A stretch of DNA of 64,000 bases from CAZAAW01 sp964483325 (GCA_964483325.1 CAZAAW010000004.1:1-64000); one strand, 5' to 3'; shown: positions 8,917 to 16,971, counted from the stretch's first letter. The notes: generated by a model from the sequence alone, not told the origin. Numbers and translations: made by a program.

Positions 8917-9531
8917 TCAGTTAGCCGCCGGCGGCTCGATCATGATCGAGTAGAGGGTCTCCTCGTCGACCGCGAGGTCCTTGTCGCCGGTCGGGTAGCC
9001 GTTCTTCGACAGGATATAAGCGACGACGTTGAGATAGGAACCGGCGGACAGGGTGCCGGCCTTGCCGGGCGGCATCTGGGTGCGGACGAAATCGTAGAGA
9101 CCGCCGATCGGCACATTGTGCCAGAGCCCCTCCCAGTGCGGGCCGGCAACCGGCGGGCCGCCGGGCGAGCCACGCAGCGCGTTGCCGTGGCAGGTCGAAC
9201 AGTTCTGCGTATAGATCTGCTTGCCCTTGGCGACCTGCTCGGCGCTGAACACGCCCTGCAGAGTCGAGGTCGGGGCGTCACCGGCCTGCGCCGCAGCATC
9301 GTCGGCCGGCGCATCGTCGGCCTTGTCAGCCGCCTCGGCCGGCGCCGACGGCTCAGCCGGCGTCACGGGCTGGGCGGGTGTAGCCTGCGCCAGCGTGGCG
9401 GCCGGCGTCGCTTCACGGTGCGGCGCCTGGAAGGCCAGCGCAGCGGTGGCAAGGCTCACGCCGGCCAGCAGAGCAGCGGCCATCACGGGTCCGCGCCGAC
9501 GACGCGTCGAAACGATAGTTTCCATGGGCAT
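8917..9531 (-). CDS. Periplasmic c-type cytochrome of quinoprotein module 1
   Basis: This 204-residue secreted monohaem cytochrome is probably the electron acceptor of the adjacent PQQ dehydrogenases. It has an N-terminal signal (to about residue 34), a long Ala/Pro/Asp-rich linker (about 38-90) and a class I haem domain with CSTCH at 111-115 and a likely axial Met153 in QMPPGKAG. The start at 9531 is chosen because GGGAG stands 9 bases before it; the second ATG at 9525 is too far. It follows dehydrogenase 1 after a strong stem-loop, which may set its level below that of the enzyme. The partner role is from context; the haem site is seen. Confidence 0.85.
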   Translation of the reverse strand: MPMETIVSTRRRRGPVMAAALLAGVSLATAALAFQAPHREATPAATLAQATPAQPVTPAEPSAPAEAADKADDAPADDAAAQAGDAPTSTLQGVFSAEQVAKGKQIYTQNCSTCHGNALRGSPGGPPVAGPHWEGLWHNVPIGGLYDFVRTQMPPGKAGTLSAGSYLNVVAYILSKNGYPTGDKDLAVDEETLYSIMIEPPAAN

Positions 9532-9624
9532 TTCGAAAAACTCCCGACCGGCGAGACCGGTCCTTTTCGCAGGTGGTGCAGCAGCGCTTCGATCGGCACG
9601 GACTGCAGTGTTCTTGAAACGTGA

Positions 9625-9652
9625 GGACCTGGCGGATGTCGCCGCCAGGTCC
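9625..9652 (-). terminator. Strong stem-loop after dehydrogenase 1
   Basis: GGACCTGGCGG and its exact complement form a perfect 11-bp stem with a 6-base loop, 20 bases past the dehydrogenase 1 stop codon and about 90 bases before the cytochrome gene. There is no T-run. It probably acts as a partial terminator or as a 3'-end stabiliser, so that the dehydrogenase mRNA outlasts that of the downstream genes. Confidence 0.55.
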
Positions 9653-9671
9653 GTTCTTGAGGTTGTGACGC

Positions 9672-11441
9672 TCAGCTCTCCGGCAGAGCGAAGACGAACA
9701 GCGCGTTGCTGCCAGAGACGTTGTCGATGCCGGCATTCACCGTGCCGAGATAGCCGGACACGAGGCTGCCGCCGGTCGGCACGGCCACGTACTGGCGGCC
9801 GTTGATGCCGAAGGTCACGGCGTGACCGCTGACCACGGACGGCAGGCGGACGCTCCACACCTCTTCGCCGGTCGTCTGGCTGACGGCGCGGAAGTAGCGG
9901 TCGAAGCCGCCGGTGAAGAGCAGGTCACCCTTCGTGGCGAGGACCGGCGCATAGAGAGCCGACTTGATCTCGTGGGTCCACACGGTGCCGCCCGTCTCGA
10001 CCGAGATGGCGTCGATGCGGCCGACATTCTCCTTGCCGGGAGTCACCTTCATCGCCAGGTCGGTATTGTAGACGTCGGCCGGAGTGGCCTCGGCCTGACG
10101 GGCGGTGACGTCGGCGCACATGTTGTTGAGCGGCACGTAGAAGACGTTGTGCTCAGGGCTGTACGCCGCCGGCGGCCAGTCGCGGCCACCGAGATAGGTC
10201 GGGCACATGGCGATCGGCTTCGTCGGGTCGGACATCACCATGTCCTCGTTGACCGTGACGAGGCCGGTATTGTCGATATTGGCGACAAGGTTCTGCTCGA
10301 CCGTCGACTTCGCCCAGATGAACTCACCCGTGGCGGCGTCGAGGGTCCAGGCGATGCCGGTCTTGCACGGCACGCCGGTCTGCACCTTGCGCGTCTCGCC
10401 CGACACCGTGCCGACCGCCAGCATGCCGGCGGCATTGGCATCAGGATTGATCGGCGAATCGACGATGATCGCCTCGTAGGTGCACTCCTGGTCCCAGTTG
10501 TCGCGCGGCAGCACCTGATGCCGCCAGGCGATCTCACCGGTCTTCGGATGAACGGCAAACCGGGTGTTGGTGCCGTACATGGTGCCGCCCGGCGTGCCGC
10601 GCTGCGCCTCGGAGGCCGGACCGGCGCCGGTCGAGCCGTAGAAGACGAGATCGAGGTCCGGGTCGTAGGTGTAGCCACCCCACGAGCCGGTCATCCAGCG
10701 TCCCTCGAAGGGAGCGCCACCCCAGGTGTCGTCACCTTCTTCACCCGGCTTCGGGATGAACATGTTGCGCCACAGCTCTTCACCGTTGGTGGCGTCATGG
10801 CCGGTGGCATAGCAGCCGAAGCCGGACTGCTGGCAGGTCGAGCCGGCGATCACGACGCCATTGACGACGATCGGGCCGTTCGAGTTGGTGACGCCGCCGT
10901 CGGAAGTGCCCTGGCCGCGGTCGGTTTCCCAGACGAGCTGGCCGGACTTGGCGTCGAGCGCGACGACGAAATTGTCCCACGACACGAAGTAGACCTTGTC
11001 GCCGTAGAGGGCGATCGAGCGCTTGTTCTCGCCCAGAGAGCTCATCGTGTCGCGCTCGGGCAGCTGGCGGCGGTACTCCCAGATCAGGGTGCCGTCGGCG
11101 GCGTTGATCGCCTGGATCACGTCGCCCGCCATGCCGATATAAGCGACGCCGTCATAGACGAGAGGCGTGCTCTCGTTCGAGCCCGGGTCGAGGGCGCGCG
11201 ACCAGACGAGCTGGAGGCCCTTGACCGTGTCGACATTGATCTGATCGAGCGGGCTGTAGCCCCAGCCCTGATAGTTCCGGCGATACATCGGCCAGTCTTC
11301 AGGGTCCGGATTACGCAGCATCTCGTCGGTCAGCGGCACGAAGTTCTGCACGGTGCCATTGGCGACCTGTGCATTGGCCGGCACGGCGAACGACCCTGTG
11401 ACAAGGGCCGCGCCGATGAGCAGTTTCATTGCGACTTTCAC
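9672..11441 (-). CDS. PQQ-dependent (quinoprotein) dehydrogenase 1
   Basis: This 589-residue periplasmic eight-bladed propeller enzyme oxidises an alcohol-like substrate and passes electrons to cytochrome c. It has a signal peptide (to about ANA at 22-24), the family N-terminal pattern PEDWPMYRRNYQGWGYSPLD, and repeated propeller WxxD/ALDAxTG blades. The catalytic Asp is probably Asp317 in DNWDQEC, and Glu319 stands two residues later, where lanthanide enzymes have Asp. The vicinal Cys-Cys pair and the YGTGNP metal-ligand motif of methanol dehydrogenase are not seen; the latter region reads YGSTGAGP. The start is taken as GTG 11441, since GGGAG is 8 bases upstream; ATG 11429 is the alternative. 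It is nearly a copy of dehydrogenase 2 just upstream. Substrate cannot be told from sequence. Confidence 0.9.
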   Translation of the reverse strand: MKVAMKLLIGAALVTGSFAVPANAQVANGTVQNFVPLTDEMLRNPDPEDWPMYRRNYQGWGYSPLDQINVDTVKGLQLVWSRALDPGSNESTPLVYDGVAYIGMAGDVIQAINAADGTLIWEYRRQLPERDTMSSLGENKRSIALYGDKVYFVSWDNFVVALDAKSGQLVWETDRGQGTSDGGVTNSNGPIVVNGVVIAGSTCQQSGFGCYATGHDATNGEELWRNMFIPKPGEEGDDTWGGAPFEGRWMTGSWGGYTYDPDLDLVFYGSTGAGPASEAQRGTPGGTMYGTNTRFAVHPKTGEIAWRHQVLPRDNWDQECTYEAIIVDSPINPDANAAGMLAVGTVSGETRKVQTGVPCKTGIAWTLDAATGEFIWAKSTVEQNLVANIDNTGLVTVNEDMVMSDPTKPIAMCPTYLGGRDWPPAAYSPEHNVFYVPLNNMCADVTARQAEATPADVYNTDLAMKVTPGKENVGRIDAISVETGGTVWTHEIKSALYAPVLATKGDLLFTGGFDRYFRAVSQTTGEEVWSVRLPSVVSGHAVTFGINGRQYVAVPTGGSLVSGYLGTVNAGIDNVSGSNALFVFALPES

Positions 11442-11531
11442 TTCCCACTCTCCCTCTAACGCCTGCCTTTGGCAGGTCTCTCTTTTCGGCGCACAGGATC
11501 GCGCGCCGCGAGCTTAAAAACTGAGTAATGC

Positions 11532-11553
11532 AGTCATGTTTATAAACATGACT
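11532..11553. promoter_or_regulatory. 22-bp perfect palindrome adding a third half-site
   Basis: AGTCATGTTTA is followed at once by its exact complement TAAACATGACT. The right arm is also the left arm of the 23-bp dyad at 11545-11567, so three half-sites (TCATGTT, AACATGA, TCATGTT) stand in a row before dehydrogenase 1. No other site in the window has this third half-site. Confidence 0.55.
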
Positions 11554-11567
11554 CTGTACGTCATGTT
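11545..11567. promoter_or_regulatory. Quinoprotein dyad site B (AACATGA-N9-TCATGTT)
   Basis: AACATGA and TCATGTT form exact inverted half-sites 9 bases apart, 104 bases before the GTG of dehydrogenase 1. The flanking TTTTGTCCAGC is shared with site C. It is one of five such dyads, each upstream of a quinoprotein-module gene. Probably an operator or activator site; the binding protein is unknown. Confidence 0.65.
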
Positions 11568-11660
11568 TTGTCCAGCCCATTCTCGACCGGCCGGCCGGCA
11601 GGTAACGGACGGGCTGAGGGAGAGACGAGAAGCGCGGCCGATGATGCGATCCGGAGGCGG

Positions 11661-11696
11661 TGAGGCCCGGCCGGGCAAAGCGCCGGCCGAGCCTCA
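11661..11696 (-). terminator. Long stem-loop after dehydrogenase 2
   Basis: A 14-bp stem with one mismatch (TGAGGC..CGGCCGG against CCGGCCG..GCCTCA) and an 8-base loop begins 15 bases past the dehydrogenase 2 stop. There is no T-run. Its place, before the separate upstream region of dehydrogenase 1, fits a transcription end or an mRNA-protecting structure. Confidence 0.5.
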
Positions 11697-11711
11697 TGTC
11701 AACAGATGCGT

Positions 11712-13481
11712 CTAGTTCTTCGGCAGAGTGAAGACGTAGAGCGCGTTGCTGCCGGTGGCGTTGTCGATCCCGGGCGAGACAGCTGCCAGCGAGCCGCCGG
11801 CGAGGCTACCGCCGACCGACACCGCGACATACTGCTGGCCGTTGATGCCGAAGCTCACTGAGTGACCGCTGACCACGGACGGCAGGCGGACGCTCCACAC
11901 CTCTTCGCCAGTCGTCTGGCTGATGGCACGGAAGTAGCGATCGGTGCCGCCGGTGAAGAGCAGGTCACCCTTCGTGGCGAGGACCGGCGCATAGAGCGGC
12001 GCCTTGATCTCGTGGCTCCACACGGTGTCACCCGTCTCGACCGAGATGGCGTCGACGCGGCCGACATTCTCCTTGCCGGGCGCAACCTTGAAGACGGCGT
12101 CCGTATTGTAGACGTCGGCCGGAGTGGCCTCGGTCTGCCGCGCCGTGATGTCGGCGCAGAGATTGTTGAGCGGCACGTAGAAAGCGTTGTGCTCGGGGCT
12201 GTACGCCGCCGGCGGCCAGTCGCGGCCACCGAGATAGGTCGGGCACATGCCGATGGTCTTGGTCGGGTCGGACATCACCATGTCCTCGTTGACCGTCACG
12301 AGACCGGTATTGTCGACACTGGCGACGAGGTTCTGCTCGACCGTCGACTTCGCCCACAGGAATTCACCGGTGGCGGCGTCGAAGGTCCAGGCAACGCCGG
12401 TCTTGCACGGCACGCCCGTCTCGACCTTGCGCGTCTCGCCCGACACGGTGCCGACAGCCAGCATGCCGGTGGCGTCGGCATTGGGGTTGATCGGCGAGTC
12501 GACGATGATCGCCTCGTAGGTGCACTCCTGGTCCCAGTTGTCGCGCGGCAGCACCTGATGCCGCCAGGCGATCTCGCCGGTCTTCGGGTGAACCGCGAAG
12601 CGGGTGTCGGTGCCGTACATGGTGCCGCCCGGCGTACCGCGCTGCGCCTCGGAGGCCGGACCGGCGCCGGTCGAGCCGTAGAAGACGAGGTCGAGATCCG
12701 GGTCATAGGTGTAGCCACCCCACGAACCGGTCATCCAGCGCGCCTCGAACGGAGCGCCGCCCCAGGTGTCGTCGCCTTCCTCACCCGGCTTCGGGATGAA
12801 CATGTTGCGCCACAGCTCTTCGCCGTTGGTGGCGTCATGGCCGGTGGCGTAGCAGCCGAAGCCCGACATCTGACAGGTCGAGCCGGCGATCACGACGCCC
12901 TTGACGACGATCGGGCCGTTCGAATTGGTGACGCCGCCATCGGAGGTGCCCTGACCGCGGTCGGTTTCCCAGACGAGCTGGCCGGACTTGGCGTCGAGCG
13001 CGACGACGAAATTGTCCCACGACACGAAGTAGACCTTGTCGCCGTAGAGGGCGATCGAACGCTTGTTCTCGCCCAGAGAGCTCATCGTGTCACGATCGGG
13101 CAGCTGGCGGCGGTACTCCCAGATCAGCGAGCCGTCGGCGGCGTTGATCGCCTGGATCACGTCGCCGGCCATGCCGATATAGACGACGCCGTCATAGACC
13201 AGCGGCGTGCTCTCGTTCCCACCCGGATCGAGGACGCGCGACCACGCGAGTTGCAGACTCTTCACCGTGTCGGCATTGATCTGGTCGAGCGGGCTGTAGC
13301 CCCAACCCTGATAGTTCCGGCGATACATCGGCCAGTCTTCGGGGTCCGGGTTATTCAGCATCTCGTCGGTCAGCGGCACGAAGTTCTGCACGGTGCCGCC
13401 GCCCGCCTGGGCGAAGGCCGGAGCGGAGAAGGATCCCGCCACCAAGGCCGCTCCGATGAGGAGTTGCAATGCAGTTTTCAC
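11712..13481 (-). CDS. PQQ-dependent (quinoprotein) dehydrogenase 2
   Basis: This 589-residue periplasmic quinoprotein has exactly the length of dehydrogenase 1 and is the same at most positions, so the pair is a recent tandem duplication. Differences cluster in the signal peptide, around residues 440-465 and near the C-terminus. It keeps the same special features: catalytic Asp317, then Glu319 in DNWDQEC, no vicinal Cys pair, and YGSTGAGP in place of YGTGNP. The start is GTG 13481, with GGGAG 6-7 bases upstream and the sequence VKTALQLLIGAALVAGSF as signal peptide; no ATG is near. It has its own dyad site and leader, and a long hairpin after it, so it is probably transcribed separately from dehydrogenase 1. 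The electron acceptor is probably the cytochrome at 8917-9531. Confidence 0.9.
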   Translation of the reverse strand: MKTALQLLIGAALVAGSFSAPAFAQAGGGTVQNFVPLTDEMLNNPDPEDWPMYRRNYQGWGYSPLDQINADTVKSLQLAWSRVLDPGGNESTPLVYDGVVYIGMAGDVIQAINAADGSLIWEYRRQLPDRDTMSSLGENKRSIALYGDKVYFVSWDNFVVALDAKSGQLVWETDRGQGTSDGGVTNSNGPIVVKGVVIAGSTCQMSGFGCYATGHDATNGEELWRNMFIPKPGEEGDDTWGGAPFEARWMTGSWGGYTYDPDLDLVFYGSTGAGPASEAQRGTPGGTMYGTDTRFAVHPKTGEIAWRHQVLPRDNWDQECTYEAIIVDSPINPNADATGMLAVGTVSGETRKVETGVPCKTGVAWTFDAATGEFLWAKSTVEQNLVASVDNTGLVTVNEDMVMSDPTKTIGMCPTYLGGRDWPPAAYSPEHNAFYVPLNNLCADITARQTEATPADVYNTDAVFKVAPGKENVGRVDAISVETGDTVWSHEIKAPLYAPVLATKGDLLFTGGTDRYFRAISQTTGEEVWSVRLPSVVSGHSVSFGINGQQYVAVSVGGSLAGGSLAAVSPGIDNATGSNALYVFTLPKN

Positions 13482-13572
13482 GTCAGTCTCCCTTAAACGC
13501 CTGTCTGGCAGGCTTCTTTTCGGGGCCCTGACCGGCCCCCGCGAGCTCAGGTCCAAGCTCGTCGTGGGCGCA

Positions 13573-13595
13573 AACATGACTCCTGGACTCATATT
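13573..13595. promoter_or_regulatory. Quinoprotein dyad site C (AACATGA-N9-TCATATT)
   Basis: The half-sites are AACATGA and TCATATT, 9 bases apart, 92 bases before the GTG of dehydrogenase 2. The outer flank TTTTGTCCAGC is the same as at site B. Confidence 0.62.
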
Positions 13596-13870
13596 TTGTC
13601 CAGCGCTATCTGACTATCAGTTTACCGTTCAATCCCCGTGGATGGCGGGGTATGGCGCGGTGCTGAACACGCAGAATTTATCGGCACCGCTCAAGCTTCG
13701 CTTCGTCGCGGAAGACCCGTGCCTGACGCCAAGCGGTGATCGCGTGCGTGTCCTCAGGCGAAACTCATCGGAAAAAACGCGTCTGTTACTTCGCGGCGCA
13801 GCCCACCCCGCCTCTTGCCACAAGAGGGGGGCTCATGCCGGGAGGCATCTTGAACGGCGGAAGGCGCGAG

Positions 13871-13896
13871 CTGCCTCCGGGTCTTGCCCGGCTGCA
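13871..13896 (-). terminator. Hairpin at end of the nar-mob operon
   Basis: CTGC-CT-CCGGG, a TCTTG loop, and CCCGG-CT-GCAG form a stem of 5 plus 4 bp with a symmetric internal loop, starting about 20 bases past the stop of the last minus-strand gene. No T-run. A second hairpin (13811-13827) lies beyond it. Probable end of the long nitrate operon. Confidence 0.4.
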
Positions 13897-13914
13897 GGGC
13901 TTATCGTGCCGGCG

Positions 13915-14247
13915 TTAGTTGCCGTGGGAACTGGATTCCGCTTCCGCGGCGCGCAGCCAGGCGAAGGAGCCGGCAAGCCAGGTGAGGGTTCCGAGCGCAA
14001 GGACGAGCAACGACATGTGCGCGTAGGGGACCGCCTCTCCGGAAAGAACGGCGGTCATGCGGGCGCCCGTATGGCCCGTGAGAAGAGCAGCGCAATAGCA
14101 GGCGACGCCGACAAGCATGATCGCCGCACCGGCGAGGATCAGCGGAACGCCTGCCCGGGACATGACGCCCGCCTCCGCCGTCCAGCCGTCATGCCGGATT
14201 GCCGCCATCACCTCTGCATCGACCGATCCGGAGATCCTGGTTTTCAT
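13915..14247 (-). CDS. Small two-helix membrane protein, unknown
   Basis: This 110-residue protein starts at the ATG at 14247 (MKTRISGSVDAEVMAAIRHD). It has two predicted membrane helices at about 33-56 and 78-98, joined by a short loop, and a polar Glu/Ser-rich C-terminus. I do not recognise a family. It is the last gene before the dehydrogenase 2 leader and lies 236 bases after mog on the same strand, so it may be the end of the nitrate operon or a separate unit. A longer frame reaching 14358 exists, but the added part is not membrane-like and I prefer the shorter one. Confidence 0.55.
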   Translation of the reverse strand: MKTRISGSVDAEVMAAIRHDGWTAEAGVMSRAGVPLILAGAAIMLVGVACYCAALLTGHTGARMTAVLSGEAVPYAHMSLLVLALGTLTWLAGSFAWLRAAEAESSSHGN

Positions 14248-14483
14248 GGGCTTTCTCACCGGCTCAAAAATGAATGCGGCCCATGCCGCGATCGGCACCT
14301 GAGGCCGCCGATCCAATCCTGCCAGTGAGAGTGTCGACGCCGACGACGAAGCAAACAAACGAAATCTATTCGTTTATATCTGCAATTTCCTTGTTGAATG
14401 AGCCGGTGGTAAAACCACTGCCGCAGCATCGGCCTGCATCAGCGGCAGCGATGCTTCAAAGAAGCGCCAGGAACAGGTGGAAT

Positions 14484-15035
14484 TCAGGCGCCCGGACGGA
14501 AAGCCGGACAGACCTGCGGGTCGGTGTCGAGCCGCGGGCCGCCAAGCAGTTCGATGCAATAGGGAACAGCCTGGAAGACCGCGCCCAGGCAGGTCGCCAC
14601 GCTGCTCGGCTTGCCCGGAAGAGCGATAACCAGCGTCCGGCCGCGGATCGCCGCCAGCTGGCGCGACAGGATCGCCGTCGGCACCTCGCGAAGGCTCGCG
14701 GCGCGCATCGCCTCGCCGAAGCCCGGCAGGATGCGGTCGCACACGTCCTCGACCGCTTCCGGCGTCACGTCCCGCAGCGCCGGGCCGGTGCCGCCGGTGA
14801 CGAGGACCAGCGGGCATGCCGTCTCATCGGCAAGGGCGATGATCGCCGCGCCGATGCGCTCCCGGTCATCGGGCACCAGGCGCCGCTCCTCGCTCCACGG
14901 CGTCACCAGGACGCGCTGCAGGAAGTCACGGATCGCCGGGCCGCCCCGATCCTCGTAGAGACCGGCGCTTGCCCGATCCGAAGCGACGACGACACCGATC
15001 GGCACCGGGACGCCATCCGGTGGCGGCAGAGTCAT
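14484..15035 (-). CDS. mog: Molybdopterin adenylyltransferase (MogA/MoaB family)
   Basis: This 183-residue cytoplasmic enzyme adenylates molybdopterin before molybdate insertion by MoeA. The MPT-binding core is clear: LVTGGTGPALRDVTPEA, with the TGGTG loop, and ALPGKPSS further on, the usual PG[KN]P loop. Length matches the family. It overlaps mobB by 4 bases (ATGA), so the two are translationally coupled at the end of the nitrate reductase operon, where the enzyme would supply cofactor to NarG. Whether to call it MogA or MoaB cannot be settled from sequence alone, but moeA is also in the window (30077-31423), completing the pathway step. Confidence 0.88.
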   Translation of the reverse strand: MTLPPPDGVPVPIGVVVASDRASAGLYEDRGGPAIRDFLQRVLVTPWSEERRLVPDDRERIGAAIIALADETACPLVLVTGGTGPALRDVTPEAVEDVCDRILPGFGEAMRAASLREVPTAILSRQLAAIRGRTLVIALPGKPSSVATCLGAVFQAVPYCIELLGGPRLDTDPQVCPAFRPGA

Positions 15036-15580
15036 GGCAAGCGGTCGCCGGACAGGCGACGCCGATCGACATCGGCGTCCCTCTCCCCCAGCACCGTCTC
15101 GGCGATCAGGTCGGCCAGCCCCTCGACGTCGTCGCGGCGGAAGACCGGCCTGTCGACGACGTCCGTCTCGCCGTCGGCGACGACGGCGATGACGGCCGGC
15201 TCGCCGGCCGGCAGGACGGGTCGCAGCGGGGCATCGCCGCGCACCTCCACCTTCCTGATCGGCATGGTCTTGAAGCCCTCGACCAGCACGATGTCGACGG
15301 GTGCCATGCGCCCCATCAGGTCGGCAAGATCCGGCAGTTCCGCCGGATCCCGCACCTCGTGGAGCAACGCCCAGCGGGACTGCGAATACATGACGACATC
15401 GACGGCGCCCGCCTGGCGGTGGGCATAGGTATCCTTGCCCGGCTGGTCGAGATCGACGTCATGATGGACGTGCTTGATTGTCGAGGCCGTCAGGCCGCGC
15501 CGCCGCAAGGCCGGGATAAGCCGCGTGATCAGCGTTGTCTTGCCGCTGTTCTTCCAGCCGACGATGCCGATGGCTTCCAT
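15032..15580 (-). CDS. mobB: Molybdopterin-guanine dinucleotide biosynthesis adaptor MobB
   Basis: This 182-residue P-loop GTPase has Walker A GWKNSGKTTL at residues 8-17. MobB binds GTP and MobA and assists formation of the bis-MGD cofactor needed by NarG-type enzymes. TIKHVHHDVDLDQPGKDTYAHRQAGA is the family's conserved segment, with VLVEGFK as the distal motif. It lies 27 bases after narK2 and overlaps mog by 4 bases. MobA itself is encoded about 24 kb away at 39896-40525. Start and length are typical. Confidence 0.9.
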   Translation of the reverse strand: MEAIGIVGWKNSGKTTLITRLIPALRRRGLTASTIKHVHHDVDLDQPGKDTYAHRQAGAVDVVMYSQSRWALLHEVRDPAELPDLADLMGRMAPVDIVLVEGFKTMPIRKVEVRGDAPLRPVLPAGEPAVIAVVADGETDVVDRPVFRRDDVEGLADLIAETVLGERDADVDRRRLSGDRLP

Positions 15581-15607
15581 GGTCTTCTCCCTGCTTCGTA
15601 TCGCCGC

Positions 15608-16951
15608 TCAGCACGGGGCCTCGGCATTCCTCCGTGCGTAGTACCACCAGTTGATCACCGCCGAAACGAAGTAGAAGCCGATCGCCCAGTAGAAGAAGGC
15701 GCGCGGCGAACCGGTGGCGCTGTAGGAATAGCCGATGGCCAGGCCGACGACGAAGGGGCCAAGGGCGGCGACGGCACCGGTCCAGCCAATGACGCCGCCG
15801 GCCTGACGCGGCTCGAACAGCATCGGCATCTGCTTGAAGGTCGAGGCGTTGCCGATGCCGGCGAAGAAGAAGATCGCCAGCATGCAGCCGACGAAAGCCG
15901 GGAACGTGGCGACGGAGGTCGGCGACGTGAAGAAGCAGAGAGCGGCGGTCGACAGCACCAGCCCGATGCACGCCACCTGCGTCACCCGGGCGCCGCCGAA
16001 GCGATCCGACAGGGGTCCCGCGACGACGCGCATAGCCGACCCAACCAGCGGGCCGAGGAAGGCGTAGGTGAGCGGATCCGGCGCGCCGGGCAAGGCCCCG
16101 AACTCGGTGCTGATCAGCAGGGGAAACGTCGCGCTCAGGCCCGAGAAGGTACCGAACGTGGCGATATAGAGGAACGTCATCATGTAGGTGTGCTTGGACC
16201 GGAAGATGTCGAGTTGCTCGACGAAATTGGCCCGCACCGGGACGCTGCGCAGCAGGGCCCAGGCCAGAAGCGCGCACAGCACCACGAACGGGATGTAGAC
16301 CAGTGCGGCATTCTCCAGCCAGATCGTCGCGCCCGCGGCGCCCGTCTGCCCCGCGCCGGCCATCGAACCGAGCAGCGCGAAGCCGATGATCCACGGCGTC
16401 ACGAACTGCACGATCGAGACGCCGAAATTGCCGATGCCGGCCTGGATCGCCAGCGCCGTTCCCTGCAGGCGCTTGGGAAAGAAGAGGCTCGTGGAAGGCA
16501 TGAACGAGGAGAAGTTGCCGCCGCCCAGCCCGGCCAGAAAGGCGAGCAGCAGCAGCACCCAATAGGGGGTCGCCGTCGACTGCACGGCGAAATACCAGCC
16601 GGCGAGCGGCAGCAGCAGGCTGGCCGTGGCGAGCGTCACCACCTTGCGGGTGCCGGCGATGGGCGTGAGGAACGTGTGCATCAGGCGCAGCGCGCCACCG
16701 GCAAGGCCGGGCATGGCGGCCAGCCAGTACAGCTGCGTCTGGGAGAGGTTGAAGCCGACCGCCGGCAGCTTGACGACCAGGGCGCTGACAAGGAACCAGG
16801 TCGAGAAGGCCATCGTCAGGCTGGCCGTCGTGATGACCAGCGTCGTCCAGGCCTGGCGGCGCGCCTTGCGCTGCCAGAATGCCGGATCTTCGGGCTTCCA
16901 CTCCGGCAGCCAGTCGCCCGACCGGGCCGGTGCATAGCTGATGCTGGACAT
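15608..16951 (-). CDS. narK: Nitrate/nitrite transporter, NarK2-like MFS protein
   Basis: This 447-residue inner-membrane MFS transporter has twelve predicted helices. It shows the nitrate-signature glycine-rich helix LLAFLAGLGGGNFSSFMPST and a second one (VGCMLAIFFFAGIGNASTF), features of the nitrate/nitrite porter family. The GNxSTFKQMPMLF segment resembles NarK2-type antiporters that exchange nitrate for nitrite. The start at 16951 gives MSSISYAPARSGDWLPEW, and the larger upstream frame is not transporter-like. It lies 20 bases after the other narK gene in the nar operon, an arrangement known in denitrifiers, where NarK1 and NarK2 may even be fused. The direction of transport is inferred. 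Confidence 0.88.
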   Translation of the reverse strand: MSSISYAPARSGDWLPEWKPEDPAFWQRKARRQAWTTLVITTASLTMAFSTWFLVSALVVKLPAVGFNLSQTQLYWLAAMPGLAGGALRLMHTFLTPIAGTRKVVTLATASLLLPLAGWYFAVQSTATPYWVLLLLAFLAGLGGGNFSSFMPSTSLFFPKRLQGTALAIQAGIGNFGVSIVQFVTPWIIGFALLGSMAGAGQTGAAGATIWLENAALVYIPFVVLCALLAWALLRSVPVRANFVEQLDIFRSKHTYMMTFLYIATFGTFSGLSATFPLLISTEFGALPGAPDPLTYAFLGPLVGSAMRVVAGPLSDRFGGARVTQVACIGLVLSTAALCFFTSPTSVATFPAFVGCMLAIFFFAGIGNASTFKQMPMLFEPRQAGGVIGWTGAVAALGPFVVGLAIGYSYSATGSPRAFFYWAIGFYFVSAVINWWYYARRNAEAPC

Positions 16952-16971
16952 TCCGGTGTTTCCTTTCCGGG

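Larger units (their letters stand above)
13482..13914. other. 433-base intergenic region between dehydrogenase 2 and the nar operon end
   Basis: I see no gene here. It holds the leader of dehydrogenase 2, dyad site C (13573-13595), a CCTCTTG-CCA-CAAGAGG hairpin at 13811-13827, and a second hairpin at 13871-13896 next to the stop of the small membrane protein gene. The middle part (13600-13790) is lower in GC than the surroundings and shows nothing recognisable. Confidence 0.5.

Noticed and set aside
9822..13496. Two long plus-strand open frames (about 545 codons each) opposite dehydrogenases 1 and 2
   Set aside because: They are antisense to near-identical genes, so their likeness to each other is inherited from the real duplication. 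His/Asp/Arg-rich composition shows no protein family.
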